In this document: positions 43,687 to 56,385 of the stretch, piece by piece
How positions within the stretch are numbered: the stretch's first letter is position 1
Layout: each line of letters starts with the position of its first letter
NCBI GenBank assembly: GCA_002197995.1
Contig: NGZR01000001.1
Coordinates: forward strand, 5,456,001 to 5,520,000
DNA from: Gaeumannomyces sp. JS-464
Taxonomy: Eukaryota; Ascomycota; Sordariomycetes; Magnaporthales; Magnaporthaceae
Direction of reading: 5' to 3'
DNA length: 64,000 nucleotides
Program-made: the position numbers and the translations under genes
Notes under the pieces: generated by a model
Seen by the model: only the letters and a program-made list of their open reading frames with translations
Database searches by the model: none
Told to the model about the DNA's origin: nothing

Positions 43687-44912
43687 ATGTACCGCGCCAC
43701 ACTGCGCTCAACAGCGCGCGCGGCCCGGTCCGCTGCGTCGTCGATCACCCTCACATCCACCTCGCGCAGGTATCTGAGCTCCGGGCCATCACGCAAGCCT
43801 AGGACTTGGAAGGGAGCCGCTGTGAGGTGGGGTTTGGCCTTAGGCGCCCTCTACTGGTACAACACGAGCCCGATCTTCGCCGATGAGCCGCTCCGTATGT
43901 CCACGCCGAACCCGCTGCCCCTCCGATCTGCCGAAGCCTCGCTTTCCGAGCCATGCGCAACCAACTGGCAGCGCTCATGACGTCGCCCTTCTGCACGTGA
44001 GTGTACTAACCACTCGGCCAAAACAGCGCAAACGATCCCCGCGCCTCCCCAGTTCTCCGATGACGACCTCCCTACCGTGGAGTCTGTGATCGCGCAGAAG
44101 CGCAAGGAGGCCGAGGCCAGAGCAAAACAGGTCGCGGCATCTGCTCTGTCATCCCCGCCGTCGTCCGAGAAAGAGAAGAAGGAGGAGACAAAGCCGGCCA
44201 AGGAGGAATCGACCGCCCCTGTCGCGGCGCTCGAGCCGGGCTCCGCTGAAGCGCTTGAGGAGGAGGCGGACCAGCAGGGCGCATTCAACCCGGAGACCGG
44301 CGAGATCAACTGGGACTGCCCCTGCCTGGGCGGAATGGCCCATGGCCCCTGTGGAGAGGAGTTCAAGGCCGCGTTCAGCTGCTTCGTCCACTCAACCGAG
44401 GAGCCCAAGGGCATGGACTGCATCGACAAATTCCAGTACGTTTTTACTAATATAGTCTATTCGGATATCACTTGGTCGACCGATTCCCGTTATTGCAGTG
44501 TGACGACTCTGACACTATAAATTAGGCACATGCAAGACTGCTTCAAGAAGTACCCTGAGATTTACGGCAGCGAACTTGCGGATGAGGATGGAGAGGAGTC
44601 CCTTGACGCTCCTGCCAGCAGTGAGGACGCCCCCGCTGCCGCTCCCAAGGAGGAGAAGAGGGTCAAGGAGAAGCCTGAGACTCCCGCCGTTCCTGCCAGA
44701 AACGACGCCGCCGCCCCTCCCAAGGAGAAGGAGGTCCAGGAGAAGCCCGAGACCCCCGTCGCTCCCCAGGGAGGAGAAGAAGGAGGTCCAGGAGAGGCCT
44801 AAAACCCTCTCAGCCCCATCTGCAACCCCGATAGCCGATAAGAAGGCGTCCCGCAGCACCAGCCTCAACGCCCAAGGCCGCTAGCGATGCGACTGTTGCC
44901 AACCAGAAGTAA
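43687..44912 (+). CDS. MIA40: Mitochondrial intermembrane-space import oxidoreductase MIA40
   Basis: Receptor/oxidase that traps and oxidises cysteine-motif proteins in the intermembrane space. Exons are 43687-43894, 44027-44435 and 44526-44912. The N-terminus is an arginine-rich presequence ([17 protein letters not shown]) followed by a membrane anchor around [14 protein letters not shown]. The redox-active CPC is in [12 protein letters not shown]. The twin CX9C motifs are [11 protein letters not shown] and CIDKFQHMQDC, the latter split by intron 2. The acidic, repetitive tail has two frame changes, near 44765 and 44840. The true end is probably [13 protein letters not shown] with stop 44910-44912 (333 residues). 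The uncorrected frame stops at 44802. The functional core is unaffected. Confidence 0.93.
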
Positions 44913-45865
44913 TGCTTAAGGAAAGGGAAAACGAGTGGCTGGGACGGCCTTAGACAAAACAATCAAGACATATACGTGGCTCTGTGTGAATATTTAGACC
45001 GGCTGGGTGGGTGGGCTCTCTAGAGGGACTGGCGATCATCGACGGTGAGGCCAAGCTGAGGGGCAGTTAGCCCTGGGCTGGATTCTCCCCAACGTTGGGA
45101 ATGTACAACTGACAGCATACTGTATATACATGTAGAAGTGAAGACGAGGAAACTAATCCTCTCCAATGGCTTACAGCTTCGACCTTGTGCACCTATCCCT
45201 TGCCTTGTCGTGGGGTTATGTACCACTAGCAGGGGAATGCTTCTGCAACCACTTTATGACTGGCAGGCAGCCCTTGTTCGGAATAAGCATCGAAAATGGA
45301 TGGATATGAAGATTCTTTCAACGAGGGAAGTCTACCCCTCTTAACCCCTCTCCCCGCCCATGTACCTCGGAAAATATGTTCGCGGTCAGTTGATAGGCCC
45401 CGAGTCCCTCTGGTTCCGGTTGATCACTGCATGTTTTGTTGTCAGATGGGTCCCATTCGTTCCTCGCCCGACCGGGCATCTTTTCAGGGCCCATGTTGTG
45501 CAGCCAGACAAAAGAGGGACAGCAAAGAAAAAAAAGTGGCCATGGATAGACGTCATTCGTCGGCGCCTGCCAAGCTTGGGAGCTGCCCTGACGCGCGCGA
45601 GGAACAGATCATCCCGCCTTAATTTTCTAGTGGTCCAAAAGCACGAGACACCCACACCTCCCGCATCGTTCACATGCACGCCATCGAATCCTCTCCTTCC
45701 CTCACACAACCACCACCACCACCTCATATTCACGCTATTCGAACACCCGATAGAAATCGCGCCCGCGCTCCTGCTCGACAATTTCTCGTGAGCACCAGCC
45801 GGCTTCCTTCTCTGCAACAGCAAAAAGCTCCGCTCTCGTCCCGGCAGCCGAATTTTTCGATCAAG
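44913..45865. other. intergenic region
   Basis: No gene; includes the 5' UTR of the OM14-like gene at its right end. Confidence 0.5.
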
Positions 45866-47005
45866 AGTGAGGATCCACCCCTGCTGACGGTGATGTCATG
45901 ACTTGGAGCTCGATCCAAGCTCAAAGATCGAGCAGAGATGGTGCGATCCGCTAACCAGCTGTCGCGTGGTCGCGACTCCTCAAAAAAACAGTGTCGGCCG
46001 CACCATCATACGCTGATATCGCTGCCAAGGGCCCGAAGCAGACTCCGGAGGAGGTCAGTCCAGCTCTTCGCACCTCACTTTTTTTTCATTATCCAAACTG
46101 GCTCCCCTCGGCCCTTGGGGCAGGCAACCCATCCATGCATTCATCACTCCACTTTTGCCGGATCGCCCATTTTCCCTCGCCCAAACAGAGCTGTCTGATG
46201 AACCGCCACGCAAGCGCCAGTTGCTTTCATGTCGAGAAAGAGTGTTTGGGCCTGAGACTGGCTTGTCGGGAGCTTTGCGCAGGGATTTCTGGCCGATGGA
46301 GGGGAGGACAATGAAAATGGCACAGCTCGGATAGCGCAGGAGGCTCGATGGCCCTCCCCTGCCTGCCGCCACCCACGCAAAAATATGCCGCTAACCTAGC
46401 CAATGCCCTGGCACCGACACACAGGCCGCTGCCCCGCAACCGCCGCAGGTGGAGAGTTCGATCACGGCCTCGACCTCGTCCCTCGTCGACGTCGACACGC
46501 CCTCGGTGCGGACGGTGCCCTGGACTTTGGCGACCAGGACGGTGCAGACGGACACGCAGGCCGCCCGGATCGAGCGCGAGGAGGAGGCGGCCGCGGCGGC
46601 CGAGGCCGAGGCCAAGAAGAAGGCCAGGTCCGCGCGCGAAAAGGCCGCCGCGAGGGCCCGCAGCGCTGACAACTGGCTCGTGGCCAAGATTGCGTCGCTC
46701 AGCGACGGCGCCGCCGCCGCCCTCTTCGCCGGCAACCTGGCCGTCGTCATGGGCCTCGGCGCCGTCATGGGCTACAAGGCGTGGGGCATGTACGAGCGCC
46801 GCGCTCTGGGCTGGAAGGGCCTCGGCCTCGGCCTGGGCCTCCTGGGCATCGTTGGTCTGGGAGAGGGTGTTTTTACTTCGTAAGTTTTTTTTTCGTCTTC
46901 TTGGCCCCAATATCTTTCGCATCGCGAGGTGATGTCATAAGCATGCTAACCTGTCACTTCCCCACCTTTAGGGCATACTACAAGGCCAAGGGCAAGAAGC
47001 AATGA
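45866..47005 (+). CDS. OM14-like mitochondrial outer-membrane protein, start codon split by an intron
   Basis: Matches the fungal family with an OM14 C-terminal domain, a multi-span outer-membrane protein linked in yeast to ribosome docking at mitochondria. No ATG stands before the conserved PSYADIAAKGPKQTPEE. The sequence reads A (45866), GTGAGG...ACAG intron (45867-45991), then TG-TCG, which restores ATG across the junction. Further exons are 45992-46053, 46425-46879 and 46972-47005 (introns of 371 and 92 nt). The total is exactly 184 codons with all phases consistent. Landmarks are LVDVDTPSVRTVPW, TQAARIEREEEAA and a hydrophobic region (AAALFAGNLAVVMGLGAVMG, then GLGLGLGLLGIVGLG) forming the membrane spans. 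Confidence 0.8.
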
Positions 47006-48067
47006 TGGGTGGCATGGGACGTCCACTGTTCTTTGCTCTTTTGAAAATACCACGCTGCGGCTCTATAAACCGTTTTCGCTCCTCGGCCTTTAAATCTGGT
47101 TTCCAACCCATCTTCTCTAACCATGGCGGCAGGTGACTGGTGTCAGTCACAGCAGTCGCCGTGGCCCCCCTCGGATATCGCCTTTTTGTATGGCGGCGGT
47201 TGCTCTGCGCCGGGGAGGGTGAGGGATCTTGGTTTCGGAACGAATTTCTTTGCCGACATGTTCTCACTTTTCATTTGTTCTACTCGGACGGTACGTTCTC
47301 AGGTCTTGTCTTTAGCTTGACAATGGTTTACGGCTACACTTATCACTGTATCTACCCACGACTCTTTGATCATGATGCTCCACAGCACCAATGCAGTCTC
47401 GTCCGGCAGGAATGTCTTGGATTGGAGTGATGCCAGAGGCAGAAGATGAGCAGCCGTTTGTCTCGCAGTATCTCGTCCCCAAGTCCTGGGTGCGGCTACC
47501 TCTCATCCCGTCAACATAAATGTACAAGACTACTTGCATGTAGTAGATCCATTTCACCATTCAGAATCGAAAATTCGCTAGAAGGACGGTAAAGAGCTAA
47601 ATAGGTATCAAGAGCCAATACACCCATCGATAAACGCCCCCCAGATGCCATTTGTCTCGCCCAAAGGCGGATGAGACGTTCAGAAAATGCCGATGACGTC
47701 GAAACCGCTACAAAAGAGAAAAAAAAAAAAAGAAAATCAGGGCCCGACCTCATGCCCAGCTGAGGAGGGCGGTGCGAGCCATTGATGAAGGCTGGGGATG
47801 GGGTAAATAATAGAGAGCAATCCCGATAACACATATTCCAAACAACGCCAAACACCAGGACCGCCTCCACATAATCTGGAAAATCTCATATGGCGGTTTC
47901 GCGTGAGCCTCATTAAGCGTGGCTGTGGAGATCCAATACAGGACTTAAGTAAAAAGAGAAAAAGGGCGGGAAAGAAAAGAGCCACCCGTGACAAGTAACC
48001 AGGACAACGTAAGGTAAGGCCCTCAACTGTCGCGGACCAAACGAGCAAAGAATGACAAGATACAATC
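47006..48067. other. intergenic region (convergent 3' ends)
   Basis: No gene supported in about 1 kb. Confidence 0.5.
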
Positions 48068-48711
48068 TCAGTTCGTGGGAATTCGGGTGTGCGCGTCGCG
48101 CAGCCTCTTGACCCACTGCCGGCGGAGTTCAGGGGTCATCTTGCAGAACATAAGGGCCTTATTAGGGTCCGTGAGCATCTTCTCTGCGATGCTGCACTGA
48201 AGCACCAGCTCCTCTTCGCTAAAGTCGCGGAAGAATATCTCCATGGCCTGCTCGGGCCAGCGCAGCGGTCGTGAAAGCTTGACTGCCTCGGCGAGCTGGA
48301 TCAGCAAGTCCTCGACCAGGCCGTGGCCCAGTGCCGTGGATCCCACCGCTGCCCCAGCCAAGGGAGCGAAGCCGGCGATAGTAGCTGCGCCGGCATCTGC
48401 CGTAGGGCCGGGCTGGCTAGCGGCGGGCGGTCTCCCACTAGTGCCCACGTTGGCTTGCGTCTCTGGAGCCGAGTGCGTCATGTCGACAAAGCTGGCGCTG
48501 GGCGCGGCCGTAGTGCGGCGCCGTTTGTCGGAAGAGAACACCGGCGGATCAGGAACGAAACGTTTACGCGTATTATTTGGGGGCTGCGTCTCGTCAGGTG
48601 GGGTGAGGGCGCTTGTTGAGGCAGTAGATGTCCCCATGAGCATATTCACTGCTGTGCCGTGTTGTTGCTGCGGCTGCTGGTGCATGAGAGGCTGCTGCTG
48701 CTGTTGTTGGG

Positions 48712-48760
<49 letters not shown>

Positions 48761-49603
48761 AACCCGATGCTGGTGTTGCTGTGGTTGGGGTGGCATGGGT
48801 GGCGGCGGCTGCTGTGGCTGCTGATGCTGGGGTGGTTGCTGCTGGGGCGGCTGCTGCTGGGATTGTGTCTGCGGCGTCATGGTTGGGGGCGCGATGCCTG
48901 ACGGCGTGGATGACAAGACGGGCTGCTGTACCACGGCAGCGTAGCTGGTATCATCAAGCAGCTCCATGAGAGAATCATTCGCGTTGCCATCAGCGCCTTC
49001 AGACCCCGACACCCCGGTCGTTTCGCGCCGTCGCTTGGTGATGCGTTTCGGGGCGCCGCCGGAGCCCACCACATCAGGAAACAAAATCTCCATGTATTCC
49101 TCATGATCAAAGGGTCGACCTTTAAGCGACCGAGAAAGTGGCTCTTTCTGGATGCAAGTTAGTCACGATACCGGGCTGCTTATAGATCCTGAAACAGAAG
49201 ATACTGTTGTTGACGTACAAAAACATGATGCCTCCAGGCTTCATCGGTCCCAGTCACCATGCGCGTGGTGGGGTTGTAGAGAAAATCGGGTCTTCGCGAA
49301 GACCTCGCCATAGGCGAAACTTCTTGCGCGCATTGTCAGACTTGTTGATAAGGTGGCCTTGTTCGGATACGCTCCATGGTGCTTTTGCAGAGCCTTGGCG
49401 GCGCGATCCCAGGCCTCCTGCTTGAAGCTATGGTTGTCCTTGAGACCGAGCTGGACCGACTCGCAGAGCGACCGAAAGAAGGTGGCCTCGTATGCCGGCG
49501 TCCAGCTGAACCGCGGGCCCTTGCGAAGTTTGCCTCCGTTGGCGGACGAGACCGAGATGTCGACCAGAGATGCGTCGGCGACGGTATAGTCCTCCTCCGC
49601 CAT
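48068..49603 (-). CDS. Myb/SANT-like DNA-binding protein with polyQ tract (two frameshifts)
   Basis: Probable nuclear regulator. Exons are 49603-49219 and 49147-48068. The N-terminal Myb/SANT-like domain (PF12776 type) shows FSWTPAYEATFFRSLCESV, SFKQEAWDRAAKAL, NARKKFRLWRGLREDP and MVTGTDEAWRHHV, ending in HEEYMEILFPDV. A basic patch KRITKRRR follows. Frames break at about 49346-49350 and 49286-49288, each consistent with one missing base; with both added the protein is 488 residues. The middle is Gln/Pro-rich with an uninterrupted run of 16 Gln, then NTRKRFVPDPP. A helical C-terminus (MEIFFRDFSEEELVLQCSIA) completes it. Homologues are widespread in ascomycetes but uncharacterised. Confidence 0.85.
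48713..48760 (+). repeat. CTG/CAG trinucleotide repeat, 16 copies
   Basis: Sixteen perfect CTG units (CAG in the minus-strand gene) encode the polyglutamine run of the Myb/SANT-like protein; an imperfect Gln-rich stretch flanks it. Confidence 0.95.
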
Positions 49604-52600
49604 GGCGGCGATAGCGACGTGCCCGCGGTCGCACGCGGGACAGGCTCGTAGGAGCTCGCAGCCCAGCTCAGCTCACCCAGGGTAACACCCAGCACCGCCT
49701 GCTCCCCGGGCGGCGAGGGGCGGGGGTGTCGGCAGAGCACCGCGCCGGCAGACAGCGGCAGGCCGCGGCAGCGGCGGCAGCGGCCACGCGGCTACGTCAG
49801 AGCGCGCTGGCCGCGTCGAGGGGCGGCCGGCAACGGAGCGACCGACGCCAGAGCAGGCGGGCGGCAGGGACGGCCGCCACAGGGGGAATTGGATGGCTGG
49901 TGGTCCCCGTCACGATTCGACGAGACGAACGATGGTTTCGCTGGCCGCGGCTGGACAAGGGGGGCTGGGTGGCGGGTTGGCAGTCGTGGTACGGTCAATG
50001 ACTTTGCACGGTGCTGCTGCCGCGCTCTGGCCAGGAAAGTGGCACTCCGCTCCAGCCTGCGCGCTGCAAATAACCGAGAACCGTCGGCTGGTGGCGGGCG
50101 GGAGCTTGCAACCTGACACGTCCGTCCCGTTTTGGCGGGTCGCGTGTTGGAGGAGCGCTCTCGTTTCTTGTCCGTGCAGAGAGTCTGGCGGGATGAATGG
50201 ATGGATTTGGGAACTGACAGGTTTTGGAGGACCGACTCTGCGTCCACCGTTTGGAATACTGGCGGTGGTCAATTGATGGATGTGCAAAACCTGGGTGAAT
50301 GCGAGGCCCTCGCCCCCAGCAGAAGACAGCAGACGGTGGGGTGGGGCGACGTGATTGGAGTTTCCGTCCTATCAAATCGATGGATTCGTCAAAACGGAGA
50401 TACACAGTGTCTATCCTGTGTCAATGCACAGACCTGGCGGCCATGGGCTACTCTGAGTTCCACAGTGCAGGACGCAGCGACTCTGTCAATGTACGGAGGT
50501 TCCCAATAGAGTCTAGTGCCTGACTAGTGGCGCCACAAACTCGTGGCTCAGAGAGGGGTGAAGGCAGTTTGTTTGCTCAATCAGCTGTGCCTTTCTGCCC
50601 TCGCATTTCCAATGCAGTTCATGTTTGCACCCAATCACTGCCATCCTGGATTGCGTTTGCTCTCGTTTGCCCTAATTGCCCGTTGACGCATCGGTTTGTT
50701 GCGTGACACCGTCGAACAAATGTCTGCCAGGCACGCGAGGCAAGCCGATGTCTTTTGGCCGCCCGTAGTCGGGTTATCCCCACGCCTTTGTGGGATGCAC
50801 TGACATCATACCTCCATACCCTGTGCACCAGGGCATTGTCATCGCATTCGCGTTCTCGTTCCCCCAAGGAAGCATCCCATTCAATATTCCGACCGCCCTC
50901 TAAACCGCGATCGATGCTTCCGACGCACCACAGCCCAGACTTCTGGCCACTCCCAAAGAAGAAGCGGCGGGCACTCAAATCCAGGGGCGTCTGCAGCTTG
51001 AGCATCCCATGTTCAAGGGGTTGGCCAAGGGGTGAGTCGGCAAATCGATGCCGAATCAACGGTGAGCAGCCAGCAGCCAACACGACTGGCTCAGGAAAGG
51101 GTCATTTGCGGCGGGCTTCCCCCTGCCCGTCCAAACATGGGGCGATGCGGTTTTGAAACAGCATGACCGCACAACTCCTGACTCCACACTTGGAGGCCTG
51201 AACCTCGAGAAGCAGGTCTCCTCGTCCATGTCGAAAGTACCCAGGGTGCAACTGGTATGTGACGCTTCCCCTTCCTCTCGTTTTCAGGCATCCCTAGAAG
51301 GTCTAGCTGTACTAGGCAACTGGAGACCGAAGCCGCGTTGTCCCTCGCCCAAGGCAGGCTGTTTCGTTGGCGTTCTCAAGCGATCAGCCAGGGGACGCAC
51401 TCTCGTCGCAGCACCCAAGGTCCTACCGTGTATCTAATTGCGTAGCGGTACCCGGCACCTAGGTATGTAGTGTTCTAAGGTGGCAGGCGATAGAGTCGTC
51501 TCCTCAGGCTTAGGTTACAGCAACCGCCATACTCTATTTCCCAGACCCTCGTTACCAGTTCAATGCCGTTCCCACCACAAAAACGCTAAAAGGCTTGGAA
51601 ATCGTGGGGGAGGAAAGCCAAGCCGCACGGCCCCGGGGATCGTGTCTTGGCGCTGCAATCAAGCTTCTGGCCCCTGTGCATATCCCGAGATTCGCGAAGT
51701 GGCGGCCATCACGTCCTCGCCCTGCATCCCAAATAAAGTCCAAAAGAAACGCCAAGCTGCCTGAGCGAAACATTATTCCAACGTTCTCGGGGAACACATG
51801 TCGCCAAGAATCACGGCTGCTGCCGAAGCCTGGGCAAAAGCGCTTGTCTCCGCCTTCTGTGTCGGCTTTAGCCCGCCTCGGCTCCGATGTGTTTCCTCAG
51901 CCGCTCGATTTCAACAGACACATATACCCCCTATTGCCGTCGCCCCAGTAGATGCGGCATCATGGGCAGGCCCCTGAGTCCGTCGTGGCGGACACGCGTC
52001 GAGGCGGCCGGCTCTGCTGCGCATTGGCCGGGGAAACTAGCGCCGGCCCGCAGCAGCCCAGTGGCGAGACTGGTGAATGGCACACCCTGGACGGCTCTGG
52101 CGTTTCATCAGAAAGAAGTCCGGGCGTCTCGAGGCGCCACTAGTCAGCTGCGGGCTATCTTAAGTTTCTTGCCTTGTTCCCATATTCTTCGAACCGGCAA
52201 TCCATGGCCGCGGCGTTTCCTGCGACGCCTAAGGATCACCCTTGCAGCGACTCACAGCAGAGCAGCGCCGCCATATCCGTACCCACTCCCCGATGCGGGA
52301 GAGGCATCCACCTCTGCGACGCGGGCCCCAGTCTTCCTACTGGACATAACCGGCTATCGTCGATAGCGGCTCTGGCCAATGGACCAGAAACACCGTGCCT
52401 CTTGAGGGCATGAACTGTCGGGCACGATCGCCATTCTAGCCCATCCCGCTGTCGTTGGTGGAAACATGGACGCCGCCGCGAGGCCCTCCGAGTGCTATAG
52501 TCTGACGTGAAGCAGCGTCTGGTGATGCCGTCAGCTATTTACGTTGGTTTTCTATCGTCTCTCCCCGAATTGGGCATTCCCCCAGGCCCATGCGCTCGAT

Positions 52601-53267
52601 GAAGCTCTTCCCGTCAGGGGTTCTAAGCCTCTGAGTACATCGGACGGGCCAAGGCACGCTTATACTCACTTGGCTCCCGTGGTGTCCACCGTTGACCGCA
52701 GTGCACACCCGTAGGCCTCCAAGCCAGGGATCCGGGCCGACTTTCGCGCGTGGGTTTGCTGCGGTATATCTGCGAGGGGCGGCGCATGGAGTCGAAGGGC
52801 GTTGCCACACGCCCCCCATGGCCTGCTGCCCTGTCTCGGCTCCACCGTCCGGGCCGTCAAGGGTATGGTGAGATGGTCTTGGTCCACCCGCGTCAGCCTC
52901 TGTTTTGTTCTCTACTAGTGTTCATTACTCAAATCTTGCTGCTCGTGGGGTGTCCCATGTGGGAGGATCGCTGTCATGCCAGGTACATTAACCTCGCAGA
53001 TTCCCTTCCTTGATCTGTTCTTTTCCTCCTCTTCTCTACCACCTCCACTTCCCCTTTTCTCTTCCCCCTCTTTGCACGGCCGTTGTCTACGTCGACGGCG
53101 TGTGTTATTCCCTTCGTCTCGCCTCGGTCTTTCTTCGGGATAGATTTACCTGGCGACGAGCAGTGCTCACCTTTTTACCTTTTAACCCGTCTCTCTTTCA
53201 CCCCATTTTCACCGAAACCACCTGGAGTGGATTATCTATTCTTTTTCTTGTCATTGCCGTCATCAAC
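49604..53267. other. 3.7-kb gene-free region
   Basis: The longest stretch without a supported gene. Short ORFs on both strands show no domain, signal peptide or family motif. The last about 250 bases (53015-53267) are strongly pyrimidine-rich, like a fungal core promoter and 5' UTR of the downstream protease. A long regulatory region or a non-coding RNA is possible but not shown. Confidence 0.5.
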
Positions 53268-54734
53268 ATGTGGTCTCTACTCAACTCGCTGCTCTTCCTC
53301 GGGTTGCTGGCGTCGTTTGCCTCAGCAGCCCCGTCCAGGCTACAAAAAAGGTCGTTCAAGGTTGAGCGTGTACGGAACGTCAACTTCAAGGGACACAATG
53401 GCCCACGAGAGCTGCTGAAGGCCTACTCCAAGTTCAGCATGCCTATCCCATCGGCATTGCTAGACTCGATCCAGGCCGAGGCGCAGCTGCCAAGGCCGCC
53501 CAGGCTGGTGCCTTTTCCGCAGCATCGGTGGAGGGCGTAAAGGGCGATGATATCATTTTGGAAGGCATCGAGTTTGTGCCGGCTGCCCCTAAGAAGGCAG
53601 CAACAGGCGGCGGCAGGAAGGCCTCGGGTGCCGGGGCAGTGAACGGCACTGCCGGCAAGGCTGCCGGCGTCGGTCTGGTCACGGCCACACCCGAGGCCGG
53701 AGACGTCGAGTACCTCTCACCCGTTACCATCGGCGGACAGACCCTGAACATGGACTTCGACTCGGGATCCTCGGACCTGTGGTGCTTCAGCACCATGCTC
53801 TCTCGAAACATTCAGCAGGGACACACCGTCTTCGACCCGGCAAAGTCCAAGTCCTTCAAGATATCTCAGGGCTCCTCGTTCCAGATCAGCTATGGTGATG
53901 GCTCCCAGGCGGCCGGAGTCGTTGGCACCGACACGGTTGACATTGGCGGCGTGTCGGTTCCCAACCAGGCGGTCGAGCTGGCCACCCAGGTCAGCGGCTC
54001 CTTTGTGAAGGACACGGCCAACAACGGCCTCGTCGGCCTCGCCTTCTCCAAGCTCAACGCCGTGAAGCCCGAGAGGCAAAAGACCTTCTTCGACAACATC
54101 ATGCCTTCGCTCGCCGAGCCCGTCTTCACTGCCGACCTCCGCAAGGGTGCCGCCGGAGCCTACGAGTTCGGCCGTATTGACAGCTCCAAGTTCACTGGCG
54201 CCATGAACTTCGTGCCCGTCAACACGACCAAGGGCTTCTGGCAGTTCTCTAGCGAGAGCTTCGCGGTCGGCAACGGCCAGCCGCAGCAGGGCACCCCCGG
54301 TGGCCAGGCCATCGCCGACACGGGCACCAACCCTCATCCTCGCCAACCCGGCCACCATCAACGGTTATTACAGCCAGGTCCAGGGCGCCAAGAACGACCA
54401 GAATGTCGGCGGCATCACGGTCCCCTGCGACGCCAACATGCCTGACCTGATGCTTGATGTTGGCGGCGTCATGGCCAAGGTCAAGGGATCCGACATTGTG
54501 TTCGCCAAGGTCCAGGGTAACAGTAAGTACCTGAAGCAAGAATCCCAGCCTGTTATATATACCAAACTCGAATGTTCATGAGCTGACCACACCCCCTTCT
54601 CTCTAGCTTGCTTCGGAGGAATGCAGCCCACCACATCCAACCTCCAGATCTACGGCGACATCTTCTTCAAGTCCCAGTTCGTTGTCTTCAACGGCGGCAA
54701 CAACACATTGGGGATTGCGGACCACGCCGTGTGA
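53268..54734 (+). CDS. Secreted pepsin-type aspartic protease (A1; two compensating frameshifts)
   Basis: Extracellular acid endopeptidase. Signal peptide SLLNSLLFLGLLASFASA; propeptide ending in a Gly/Ala/Lys-rich segment. Mature enzyme landmarks are DVEYLSPVTIGGQTLNM, first active site DFDSGSSDLW (D-S-G rather than the commoner D-T-G), flap ISYGDGSQAAGVVG and second active site IADTGT, followed in the corrected frame by LILANPATINGYYSQVQGA. One base is missing near 53481-53484 and one A is extra at about 54329-54330. An 84-nt intron at 54523-54606 leads to TCFGGMQ and the conserved end IYGDIFFKSQFVVFN. Net length is 460 residues with phases closing, so errors rather than inactivation are likely. 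Confidence 0.9.
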
Positions 54735-56385
54735 TCTGGGCGTTTGTTGGGGAAGCTGCTGGTTCGCAGTTGTGGTGCATTCTTTTGTCGATATTTCTCC
54801 AGAGTTTCGTGTTTCCTAATGCTAGGGCGTTTCGATCAGTGCCCGCCATCATGAAGATATGGTTTTTTTTTATGCTCGAAGACCTGCGGATGGCCAGATG
54901 CAGGAACGAGTCGGTCAATGCTAGTCGCGTCGTGGCTTGGTCCTGGTGGCTTGAATGTAAATATGATGCCCGCGCGACAACTAAAGTTTTTTTGTGCATA
55001 AACTTGGCGCAGCCACCACGTCATTGCGGTGTGCCTTGTCCCTCCTCGCTCGTGTAGGCCACGAGGAATTTGATGTTGTGTTCTTCCGCTGGGCTAATGA
55101 CCATATGCTCGGGCACGCTGGCCTAAGCCTCGGGAAGCGTACAGACGGCTGGGCATTTCGAGCTGACAATCTTATACGTAATTGCCTCACCCCAACAATC
55201 CTCGGGTGTGCTGTCGCGCAGCATCCCCGCAGCACACCATCGATTGACACGACGGAGCGGGGACTCCTGGCGCACGGCTGGGCGGGCCGGCTGAAGTCGG
55301 CCGCCATAAGCGTCTGCTTCCGAGGCCCCGGGCCTTCCCCTTTTCGGCCACGCGCGAGGTCATGCCGGCAAGCGGAAAGGGGCGGACGCCGAGCCATGGT
55401 GGAGGTGCCGCGGCCTGCAAGACTCGCAATTTATCTCGAGCAGCGACATGCCGGGCGTGCCTTGCGGCAGTCGCCTTGGCTGGCTGGCCAATGCTGGGCT
55501 CGATTGACTTTCTTTCCCTCTTTCATGTTTTTTTCTTCTTCGTTCCCCAACAGGCTCCTGCCGCTTCCACTTGGCCCAGGCCGGAATGCAGGCGCGGGGA
55601 TCGAGAGCCGGAACAATGAATGCGCAACGCGACACGGCAGTAGAGGGAAGGCGGGGTCATAGAGGCAGCCAAGGCTCTGCCCCGGAAATCTCCCCAGGGC
55701 GCCCGCTCACTTTCCATGAATCCCATCACGGGTTGCGACTCTGGGTGGCTATATCCAATGGCCATTTGGGCAGCCACATGGCCCGGTGGAGAACACCTAG
55801 GAGAATATCATCGCGGGACAGCACCATGTGATGTCTGCCAGCCATCGGCTGCTGCCCTCCACTGCCGACTGATGGACGGCAGGACAGCAAGAACAGGCCC
55901 CTAACCGGGCCGACCCTCTTGGCGAACGTGCGGAGGCCGCATCTCCTTGCCGCTGTATTACCGACTCTGCCTCCCTGACTCTCTGCCTCCTGCCCTGCCG
56001 GCGTGCGTATATAACTCTCGCCTGCCCCTTTGGGCTGCGCACTGAAATGCGGCCGGCAGAGCGTGACGTCGGCGCACTTGTTAAGCCAGCACCAGCTTCA
56101 GGGGGCGAAGTCCGTGGGAAGCACTCGGCGAAAGACAAACCAAGCTCACGGTAAGCGAAAGTACACCTCCCAGGCTTGCCCTTTCCTAAAACAGAAGATC
56201 TACCTACCTTGATATCCGTTGCTATGCATCTCCCCCAGAAGCACGGCTTCTATCCTCAGCTATGCGAGCACGTCTTCAACAACCTGGCTTTCTTGTTGTC
56301 AAGTCTTTTTGGATGCAGGTGGACTAACCAGCCCATCACGCAAACATCGCTACCCATCCAAAGACCATTTTTGTTCTCCTCAGAC
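54735..56385. other. 1.7-kb intergenic region
   Basis: No gene supported. It holds the GH3 promoter at its right end (TATA listed) and one GGCTAA hexamer at 55092-55097. Confidence 0.5.
56008..56014 (+). promoter_or_regulatory. TATA box, likely of the GH3 gene
   Basis: TATATAA, 378 nt before the ATG at 56386. The distance implies a long or spliced 5' UTR. Confidence 0.4.
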
